DNA from: an uncultured Treponema sp.
GTDB taxonomy: Bacteria; Spirochaetota; Spirochaetia; Treponematales; Treponemataceae
Assembly: GCA_937900125.1 (NCBI GenBank)
Contig: CALCEK010000005.1
Location: 1-14,941, forward strand
Length of the DNA: 14,941 bases
Direction: 5' to 3'
Below the pieces are notes generated by a model. It searched no databases and was not told the DNA's origin. It saw only the letters and a program-made list of their open reading frames with translations. Below are positions 1 through 6,013 of this stretch, in pieces (within the stretch, counting starts at the first letter, position 1; every line of letters begins with the position of its first letter). Both the position numbers and the translations under genes were made by a program.

Positions 1-767
1 TGGACGAACCGCTTATAAAACAATATTTTCGTTACTTAGGCGATATGCTCCACGGAGATTTAGGTCCGTCTTTTCAGAATAAGGATTTTACGGTAAATCA
101 GCTAATTGGCGCAAGTATGCCAAATTCCCTTGTACTCGGTTTGACCGCACTTGCAATCGCTCTTGTTTTTGGCTCGCTTGCGGGCTTAATTTCTGCGGTA
201 AAACAAAATTCTTGGGCAGACTACCTTTGTATGTCATTTGCGGGATTGGGAATCTCAATTCCACTTTTTGTAGTAGGTCCAGTTGCCGTGTTAATTTTTG
301 CAATGCGCTTAAAATGGCTTCCAACTTCGGGCTGGCTAGACACGATTGGCGCAAAAGCTTTAATTTTGCCCGCTTGCACTTTAGCCCTCCCCTACTTTGC
401 TTCAATCGCGCGACTTACAAGAGCTTCTGTTTTAGAAGTTTTGCGTTCAGATTACGTGCGCACAGCTCACGCAAAAGGATTAAAGAAATCAGTTGTATTG
501 TTCAAACACGTTTTGCGTGGCGCGTTGCTTCCTGTTGTAACATATTTAGGACCTGCGTTTGCGGGAATTGTTACAGGCTCTGTTGTAATTGAACAAATTT
601 TTTTGGTTCCTGGAATCGGAGTGCATTTTGTAAAGTCATCTTTAAATCGCGACTACACTTTGATTTTGGGAACTGTTATAGTTTATTCGCTGATTCTTGT
701 ACTTATGAATTTTATTGTTGACGTTTTGTATGGATTCCTCGACCCGCGAATTTCATATAACAAATAA
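1..767 (+). CDS. oppB: Oligopeptide ABC transporter permease OppB (5'-truncated by window edge)
   Basis: Inner-membrane permease subunit of a peptide importer (BPD_transp_1 family). The reading frame is open from base 3 (Asp-Glu-Pro-Leu...), so the real start lies upstream and the ATG at 45 is internal. Diagnostic OppB stretches are GDLGPSF just after that ATG, several hydrophobic membrane segments, the EAA loop that contacts the ATPases (SDYVRTAHAKGL, then the FKHVLRGALLPV region), GPAFAGIVTGSVVIE, VPGIG, NRDYTLILG and a C-terminal DVLYGFLDPRI. About 254 of the usual ~306 residues are present. These segments resemble E. coli OppB as I remember it more closely than DppB. It heads the visible part of an operon with oppC, oppD and oppF; the substrate-binding protein gene is expected upstream. 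Its stop codon coincides with the start of the 86-bp repeat described at 765-850. Confidence 0.93.
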   Translation, partial: DEPLIKQYFRYLGDMLHGDLGPSFQNKDFTVNQLIGASMPNSLVLGLTALAIALVFGSLAGLISAVKQNSWADYLCMSFAGLGISIPLFVVGPVAVLIFAMRLKWLPTSGWLDTIGAKALILPACTLALPYFASIARLTRASVLEVLRSDYVRTAHAKGLKKSVVLFKHVLRGALLPVVTYLGPAFAGIVTGSVVIEQIFLVPGIGVHFVKSSLNRDYTLILGTVIVYSLILVLMNFIVDVLYGFLDPRISYNK

Positions 768-850
768 GGAAATCTCTAAAAATTGCAATTTTTTAGAGGT
801 AACTTTGAAAAAGCGATGTTTTAAGTCGTGATATTACAACGATTTAAAAC
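765..850 (+). repeat. Composite palindromic intergenic repeat, copy A (between oppB and oppC)
   Basis: This 86-bp unit aligns without gaps to the reverse complement of 10252-10337, with about 62 of 86 positions identical by hand count. It holds two inverted repeats. The first (773-799) pairs CTCTAAAAA with TTTTTAGAG, plus a possible U-G closing pair, around a 7-base loop. The second (about 814-855) pairs GCGATGTTTTAAGTCGT with ACAACGATTTAAAACTCGC imperfectly. The arms and the spacing between the hairpins are conserved between copies while the loop bases differ. It begins at the oppB stop codon and lies inside the operon. The first hairpin is not followed by a U-run, so a classical terminator is unlikely. 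Possible roles are mRNA stability, attenuation, or a passive mobile repeat. Confidence 0.75.
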
Positions 851-934
851 TCGCGGGCAATATCTATAAAGACAGTTTTGTGGATTTTTAGAGATGCCCA
901 TAATCGAGTTTTAATGCTTTTTAAGGGAAAAAAT

Positions 935-1990
935 ATGGCTTTTGGTTTTAAGAAAAAAGAAGCAGGCGTAAATGAATTCAACCAGCAGATGAAAAGTGTT
1001 TCTTTGTGGCAGGACGCATGGAAACGCCTTATGAAAAACAAAATGGCAGTTTTGGGATTATGGGTTGTTATCGCTTACATTCTTATCGCGCTTCTTGCTC
1101 CTATTCTTCCAATTTATCCTTACGAAGAACAAGTTGTTTCTCACGCAAATCTTCCACCTTCTTTTAAGCCTGCCGCAGAAGTTTTGCTCAAAGAACAAAC
1201 GGCATATCTTGAAAAACTGATGAAAAAAGAAGGGCGCACAACTTACACTCAAGCGGAACAAGAAGAACTCGACTCAATAAAAGAAAGTTTAAATACTCCG
1301 CAAGGAAAACGCCACTATCTTTTGGGAACAGATTCTTTAGGGCGCGACATGATAAGCCGCACAATTTACGGCGGACGCATTTCTATTGCAATCGGTTTAA
1401 TCGGAACAATAACGGCTCTTATTATAGGCGTAATTATCGGGGCAATTTCTGGATTTGCGGGCGGTTGGCTTGACAATCTTTTGATGCGCTTTGTTGACGT
1501 TTTGTATGGGCTTCCATATATGTTAATCGTGATTATAATGATGGCGATTTTAGGACGAAACATTGCAATTTTGTTCGTTGCCATTGCGCTTGTTTCTTGG
1601 CTTACAATTGCGCGTGTTGTGCGCGGACAAATAATCAGTCTTAAACATTCCGAATATGTAGAAGCAGCTCGCACAATGGGAGCGGGAGGAGCGCACATCA
1701 TTTTTAGGCATCTTTTGCCAAACACCTTAGGCATTATAATTGCACACGCAACACTTTCTCTCCCAGAGTTTATTATGAGCGAAAGTTTTTTAAGTTTTTT
1801 AGGTCTTGGCGTAAGTGCGCCACTTGCTTCTTGGGGAAGTTTAGTAAGCGATGGCGTAAAAGGAATGCGATTGTATCCGTGGGAACTTCTTGTTCCTGCA
1901 ATTACAATGACGTTGTTTTTATTTGCAATGAATTTTTTGGGCGATGGGATTCGCGATGCCTTTGACCCGCAATCAAAAAATCGGGTGTAA
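935..1990 (+). CDS. oppC: Oligopeptide ABC transporter permease OppC
   Basis: Second inner-membrane permease of the peptide importer. I chose the ATG at 935 because AAGGGA lies 6 bases upstream and the product then starts MAFGFKKKE; the frame is open back to 878, but that longer start has no ribosome site. It has 351 residues. It shows an N-terminal cytoplasmic stretch with a membrane segment at about 37-60, the GTDSLGRDMISRTIYGGRIS signature at 131-150, an EAA loop at about 242-262 (YVEAARTMGA ... FRHLLPN), and the C-terminal ESFLSFLGLG, ASWGSL and GDGIRDAFDP blocks typical of OppC. The loop between the first membrane segment and the GTD signature (about 64-127) is long and charged, making the protein about 50 residues longer than E. 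coli OppC. The gene follows the repeat at 765-850 and is 23 bases upstream of oppD. Confidence 0.93.
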   Translation: MAFGFKKKEAGVNEFNQQMKSVSLWQDAWKRLMKNKMAVLGLWVVIAYILIALLAPILPIYPYEEQVVSHANLPPSFKPAAEVLLKEQTAYLEKLMKKEGRTTYTQAEQEELDSIKESLNTPQGKRHYLLGTDSLGRDMISRTIYGGRISIAIGLIGTITALIIGVIIGAISGFAGGWLDNLLMRFVDVLYGLPYMLIVIIMMAILGRNIAILFVAIALVSWLTIARVVRGQIISLKHSEYVEAARTMGAGGAHIIFRHLLPNTLGIIIAHATLSLPEFIMSESFLSFLGLGVSAPLASWGSLVSDGVKGMRLYPWELLVPAITMTLFLFAMNFLGDGIRDAFDPQSKNRV

Positions 1991-2013
1991 TAATTCCCAA
2001 AAAGGAGTTTATT

Positions 2014-3024
2014 TTGACAGATGAAGTTATTTTACAGGTTAAAAATTTAAAGACATATTTTTACACCGATGCTGGAGTTGTAAAGGCGGTTGACGGAATC
2101 ACATTTGATTTAAGAAAAGGCGAAATCTTGGGAATTGTAGGCGAATCTGGTTCAGGAAAAAGCGTTACAAATCTTTCAATAATCAACCTTGTGTCATTCC
2201 CAGGCAAAATTAAAAATGGAGAAGTTTTGTTCCACGGACAAAATTTGCTCACACTCCCCGACAAAGAAATTCGCTCAATTCGGGGAAACAAAATCTCAAT
2301 GATTTTTCAAGACCCAATGACAAGTTTGAATCCGTTTTTAAAAATCTCAACACAAATGATCGAAACAATTCAACTTCATCAGGGACTCGACAAAAAATCC
2401 GCTAAGAAAAAAGCAATTGAAATGTTAAAACTCGCAGGGATTCCTGGCGCGGAAGAAAGAATCGATTGTTACCCACACCAATTTTCTGGCGGAATGCGAC
2501 AGCGCGTTATGATTGCGATGGGACTTTCTTGCAATCCAGAAATTCTTATCTCTGATGAACCAACTTCGGCATTGGACGTTACAATTCAGGCGCAAATTTT
2601 GGATTTGATGAAAGACCTAACAAACAGGCTTGGAACGGCAGTTATAATGATAACCCATTCGCTTGGAGTTGTTGCGGGAATGTGCGACACAATCAATGTT
2701 ATGTATGCAGGAAGAACTGTAGAACGCGCCGCAACTCGCGATTTATTTAAAGAACCAAAGCATCCCTACACGCAAGGACTTATCGCCTCAGTTCCACGCC
2801 TTGACCGCGAAACAGAAGGCAAGCTTTATTCAATTCCAGGAACTCCGCCAAATGTAATTGATTTACCACCTTGCTGTCCATTTTATCCGAGATGCGCAAA
2901 AGTCATTGAACCTTGCAAAAAAGCATATCCTCCTTTGACAGAATTTGAAAATGGGCATCGCTGCTCTTGCTGGCTTTACGCACAAAAATACGCTGGCGAA
3001 ATCAACACGGAGAAAAATGTATGA
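2014..3024 (+). CDS. oppD: Oligopeptide ABC transporter ATP-binding protein OppD (TTG start)
   Basis: Cytoplasmic ATPase subunit that pairs with OppF to power peptide import. The start is a TTG at 2014, supported by AAGGAG at 2002-2007 with 6-base spacing and by the MTDEVILQVKNL N-terminus expected for the family. All ABC motifs are present in the 336 residues: Walker A GESGSGKS (43-50), Q-loop MIFQDP (about 96-101), signature FSGGMRQ (157-163), Walker B ending in DEP (181-183) and the H-loop histidine (215). The C-terminal Opp/Dpp domain carries Cys287, 288, 294, 301, 317 and 319. Comparable cysteine clusters have been linked to an iron-sulphur site in some peptide ABC ATPases, but binding here is only inferred. 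The stop overlaps the oppF start (ATGA), which suggests translational coupling. Confidence 0.95.
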   Translation: MTDEVILQVKNLKTYFYTDAGVVKAVDGITFDLRKGEILGIVGESGSGKSVTNLSIINLVSFPGKIKNGEVLFHGQNLLTLPDKEIRSIRGNKISMIFQDPMTSLNPFLKISTQMIETIQLHQGLDKKSAKKKAIEMLKLAGIPGAEERIDCYPHQFSGGMRQRVMIAMGLSCNPEILISDEPTSALDVTIQAQILDLMKDLTNRLGTAVIMITHSLGVVAGMCDTINVMYAGRTVERAATRDLFKEPKHPYTQGLIASVPRLDRETEGKLYSIPGTPPNVIDLPPCCPFYPRCAKVIEPCKKAYPPLTEFENGHRCSCWLYAQKYAGEINTEKNV

Positions 3025-4019
3025 GTGAAAATATTCTTGAAGTTAAAGATTTAAAAATGCACTTTCCAAAATCGTCAAAAGAATTGTTTGGAAAATCGAG
3101 TTTTATTTATGCAGTTGATGGAGTTTCTTTTGAAATTAAAAAAGGAGAAACTTTGGGGCTTGTAGGAGAATCTGGTTGCGGAAAATCAACGGTGGCGCGA
3201 GCAGTTGCTCAACTTTACAAACCGACCGCAGGCGAAGTTTTGCTTGAAGGCGAAAATCTTTGCACAATGAACAAGGCTGAACTTTTAAAAGCTCGGCAAA
3301 ATATGCAAATGGTTTTTCAAGACCCATATTCTTCGCTTGACCCGCGAATGACGACCGCTCAAATTATAAGCGAGCCGATGAACATTTACAGAAAACGCGG
3401 ACTTTTAAAAATGAATGATTCCGAAGTTAGCGACAGAGTTGACTATCTTATGGAATTGGTGGGACTTTCGCGATTTTTTAAAAACCGTTACCCGCACGAA
3501 TTTTCTGGTGGACAAAGGCAACGCATTGGAATAGCACGCGCACTTGCTTTAAAGCCGAAACTTTTGCTTGCCGATGAACCTGTTAGCGCGTTGGACGTTT
3601 CAATTCAATCGCAAATTTTAAATCTTTTTAAAGACATTCAGGCGCGAATGGGACTTTCTTATTTGTTTATTGCACATGACCTTGCTGTAATAAAGTACAT
3701 CTCAGATAGGATTGCGGTAATGTATTTGGGAAAAATTGTAGAAATCGCTGATTACAAATCTTTGTATGAATCCCCATTGCACCCTTACACAAAAGCCTTG
3801 CTTTCCGCAGCACCAATTCCCGACCCAGAAATTGAATCAAAGCGGGAAAGAATTATTCTTACGGGCGATGTTCCTTCTCCAGACAAACAAAGACCTGGTT
3901 GCAATTTTTACGACCGTTGTCCGTGCAAAATGGATTGTTGCAAAGAAAAACAACCCGCTTTAATTCAAAAAGGAAAAGATGGGGGCGACCACAGAGTTGC
4001 TTGTTTTAAATGCGTATGA
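3021..4019 (+). CDS. oppF: Oligopeptide ABC transporter ATP-binding protein OppF
   Basis: Second ATPase of the peptide importer, 332 residues. The ATG at 3021 overlaps the oppD stop by four bases and has GGAG at 3009-3012 as ribosome site; the frame is open further upstream inside oppD, but the product MSENILEVKDL fits the family start. Motifs are Walker A GESGCGKST (49-57), Q-loop MVFQDPYSSLDP (97-108), signature FSGGQRQ (161-167), Walker B LLLADEP (181-187) and H-loop HD (219-220). The C-terminal domain has a cysteine-rich pattern (294, 300, 302, 306, 307, 328, 331). The SGGQRQR signature and downstream position favour OppF over OppD. The tail overlaps the start of the next small gene. Confidence 0.95.
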   Translation: MSENILEVKDLKMHFPKSSKELFGKSSFIYAVDGVSFEIKKGETLGLVGESGCGKSTVARAVAQLYKPTAGEVLLEGENLCTMNKAELLKARQNMQMVFQDPYSSLDPRMTTAQIISEPMNIYRKRGLLKMNDSEVSDRVDYLMELVGLSRFFKNRYPHEFSGGQRQRIGIARALALKPKLLLADEPVSALDVSIQSQILNLFKDIQARMGLSYLFIAHDLAVIKYISDRIAVMYLGKIVEIADYKSLYESPLHPYTKALLSAAPIPDPEIESKRERIILTGDVPSPDKQRPGCNFYDRCPCKMDCCKEKQPALIQKGKDGGDHRVACFKCV

Positions 4020-4456
4020 AGCGTTCACGATTTTTTTTGAGTTTTGCACTTTTATTGTTTTTAGCTTTTCCCTCTTTTGCAAAAGATGAGCAAAGCATTG
4101 GATTAGGTCAATACGTTCTTGAAGATGAAACCTTGCATCTTCTTACAACGCCAATTTCAAGGTATGACCATCCTCTTGCACCGCGCATACAACCGATTGC
4201 AAATTTGGGAAATGCAAAAAGTTACATAACTTCTATAAGCACAAGTGCCGCTGGAAAATGGCAAGTGGTGTTTTCCGTTTTCACAGAATCTGCAAACTTT
4301 GACGTAACGTTTCAACTAGCTTCTGGCGATGAATGGAAACTCTATGCCGTTTCTCCCCAAGACACTTTGCAAATCGGAAAGGAAATTGTCCTAAAAGTAA
4401 TTTCAATTTCAAATAACCAAATAAAAGTAAAAATACTAGACAGCTCTAAAAACTAG
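4016..4456 (+). CDS. Small predicted exported protein of unknown function
   Basis: I do not recognise this family. The preferred start, ATG at 4016, overlaps the oppF TGA (ATGA), the same coupling as at oppD-oppF; an in-frame ATG at 4010 would add two residues. Neither has a clear ribosome site, so translation probably depends on oppF. The 146-residue product starts with a clear signal peptide (MKRSRFF, then a hydrophobic run of about 12, ending PSFA before KDEQ), so it is likely periplasmic; no lipobox cysteine is seen. The mature part (~120 residues) alternates polar and hydrophobic residues and is probably mostly beta (for example WQVVFSVF, NFDVTFQLA, IVLKVISI, QIKVKIL). Its place at the end of the opp operon suggests a periplasmic accessory of peptide uptake, but this is inference only. 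Confidence 0.75.
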   Translation: MKRSRFFLSFALLLFLAFPSFAKDEQSIGLGQYVLEDETLHLLTTPISRYDHPLAPRIQPIANLGNAKSYITSISTSAAGKWQVVFSVFTESANFDVTFQLASGDEWKLYAVSPQDTLQIGKEIVLKVISISNNQIKVKILDSSKN

Positions 4457-4467
4457 CTTTCTGTGTC

Positions 4468-5283
4468 CTATTCTACTTCTTGTGAAGATGGAATAAAACG
4501 GCCTGAAGAAGTGTAATGTCTTTTCCAATAGGGTTCGTCAAGTGCGCTTACAACAACGCCTGTGCGCGGACCTCGGCTTGCAGCATTTAAGAAAATTTCT
4601 CGTCCATTTAAAGAGCCATCTCCGTGGTACGTTCCCATATAAATTCCAACGTGGTCAATTTTTCCGAAGCTTCTAAAAAACACCAAGTCGCCAGGTTCAA
4701 GCGCGTGTGTTGGAATGCGAACAGTGCTTTGGTACATTTGTTGAGCGGTGCGCGGAAGTTGTACACCGATTCCTTTTTTTGCCGCATATTGAACAAAACC
4801 TGAACAATCAAAACCGCTTGGACTCGTTCCGCCTGACGCATAAGGCACTCCGCGCATCGAAAGTCCATAGCCTATAAAATTTTGCCGCAATTGAGAAGCC
4901 TGTTCAATGTTGATTTTTTGAGTATCAAATGAATAAGAGCCACCTCCGCCTGTAGCAGTAAAACCTTTTCCTTTGTTGGGGTTAATTCCAAGATTTGATT
5001 CGGCTTGCCTAAGAAGATGCCGTGCTTTTCCCAACAGAGAGTTTGCAACTTTGTTAGCTTTTTTGGTAATCGCTTTTACATTTTCATTTGTCATGTTTTT
5101 TGCCACAGCGTTATTTATTTGCGAATCAATATCGTCAAATTGTTTGCGGCTTCCAGGAATAATTTTTTCAGCCGTATCAACAACAAAAGTTTTTGCAGAA
5201 GAAATAGCTCCTCTTAAATCAAAACCAAAAAAATAAACCGCAACAAATAAAAGTCCGCAAAGTATTAAAATTTTTTTCTTCAT
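4468..5283 (-). CDS. Membrane-anchored NlpC/P60-family cell-wall hydrolase
   Basis: Predicted cysteine peptidase that cuts peptidoglycan stem peptides. The chosen ATG at 5283 gives 271 residues starting MKKKILILCG. An upstream in-frame TTG at 5304 is possible, but it would overlap the SWIM gene and spoil the signal-anchor start. There is one N-terminal hydrophobic segment (about 4-20), a helical, lysine-rich stalk (about 25-95), a Gly-rich linker (GGGGSYSF) and a C-terminal NlpC/P60 domain (about 130-262). Catalytic residues seen are Cys160 in FDCSGFV and His211 in DHVGIYMG, with Asn233 in FLNAAS as the likely third polar residue. LEPGDLVFF and the LPRTAQQM block are typical of the family. 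It is the last gene of a three-gene operon, 10 bases after the SWIM gene, and ends tail-to-tail with the gene at 4016-4456. Confidence 0.88.
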   Translation of the reverse strand: MKKKILILCGLLFVAVYFFGFDLRGAISSAKTFVVDTAEKIIPGSRKQFDDIDSQINNAVAKNMTNENVKAITKKANKVANSLLGKARHLLRQAESNLGINPNKGKGFTATGGGGSYSFDTQKINIEQASQLRQNFIGYGLSMRGVPYASGGTSPSGFDCSGFVQYAAKKGIGVQLPRTAQQMYQSTVRIPTHALEPGDLVFFRSFGKIDHVGIYMGTYHGDGSLNGREIFLNAASRGPRTGVVVSALDEPYWKRHYTSSGRFIPSSQEVE

Positions 5284-5293
5284 AATTTCTATT

Positions 5294-6013
5294 TTATAGT
5301 CCAAATAATTTTGTCATGCTTTCGTCAGAAATAATTCTTGACGTTTTTTTGTCTGCATTTTGCAACATCAAATTCAATTTATTTTGTATAGCCCCACCGA
5401 CAAGTTTTTGCACATCGATTCCTCTGAGCGTAAAAAACAAAAGCGGTTCTTTGTCAAACTTTGCACCAATCGCGTAAAGCACTGCGGCAACGTGTTTGCA
5501 CATATCAGCCCAATCGGGACACGAGCAGCCAAAATGAATTTCGCTCATTGTAGGGAAAATTCCATTTTTGTTTGAAAAAAGATTTTTTAAATCTTCTGGG
5601 AAAGTTCCATTTACAAGGCTTTCCAAATTTTGAATTTTGTTAGAACAATGGAGTGCAATGCTTTCGTATTTTTCTTCATCAAGCATATCAATTTTTATTC
5701 CAACAGAATACGGCTTTTTTTGACTTCCCAAAACAAGAGCTTCAACTAAGCCACCTTTTATGCGCAAGTCAACAACGCAATTTGCCCTAACATATCTTCG
5801 TCCGCGCTCAAGCCGCGTTTTGTAATCCGCATAAGATTCAAGATTCGAAATCCAAGTTTTTCCCCACCAGTTTTTTGCAATAACTCGACTTTCTAAAATG
5901 ACGGGATTCAAAATGTTCCCATTTAAAGATTCTTTTTTTACCAAAAGAGCAGCACGAGCTTTTAATTCTTCCACAGAAACATAAGGGGCAAAACCGTAAT
6001 AATCATATCCCAT
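5294..6013 (-). CDS. SWIM zinc-finger protein
   Basis: 239-residue protein with a SWIM zinc finger, CxCx6CxH at Cys163, Cys165, Cys172 and His174 (within FGCSCPDWADMCKH). This chelates zinc and is thought to bind DNA or protein. The N-terminal part has the W-rich block (NWWGKTWISNLE, about 48-59) and the RGRRYVRANCVVDLRI region common in bacterial SWIM proteins partnered with SNF2 helicases. The ATG at 6013 follows the helicase TAA with no intervening base, and its ribosome site GGAGG lies within the last helicase codons, so the two are almost certainly co-translated. This pairing in bacteria is established; the biochemical role of the pair is not. No regulatory signal is visible between the two genes. 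Confidence 0.92.
   Translation of the reverse strand: MGYDYYGFAPYVSVEELKARAALLVKKESLNGNILNPVILESRVIAKNWWGKTWISNLESYADYKTRLERGRRYVRANCVVDLRIKGGLVEALVLGSQKKPYSVGIKIDMLDEEKYESIALHCSNKIQNLESLVNGTFPEDLKNLFSNKNGIFPTMSEIHFGCSCPDWADMCKHVAAVLYAIGAKFDKEPLLFFTLRGIDVQKLVGGAIQNKLNLMLQNADKKTSRIISDESMTKLFGL

Noticed and set aside
88..592. Frames of ~105-126 residues overlapping oppB on both strands
   Set aside because: They are shadow frames of a strongly conserved permease gene.
768..934. A classical terminator or riboswitch between oppB and oppC
   Set aside because: The first hairpin has no trailing U-run, and the region matches the repeat at 10252-10337. No known riboswitch core was recognised.
878..934. 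An N-terminal extension of OppC from 878
   Set aside because: No ribosome site lies near 878, whereas the ATG at 935 has AAGGGA at ideal spacing and gives a family-like start.
4441..4470. A shared terminator in the 11-bp gap between the convergent genes ending at 4456 and 4468
   Set aside because: Only short, poorly matched inverted bases are present, with no convincing stem and T-run.
5284..5304. TTG start at 5304 for the NlpC/P60 gene
   Set aside because: It would overlap the SWIM stop, lacks a ribosome site and would put seven extra polar residues before the membrane anchor. ATG at 5283 is simpler.
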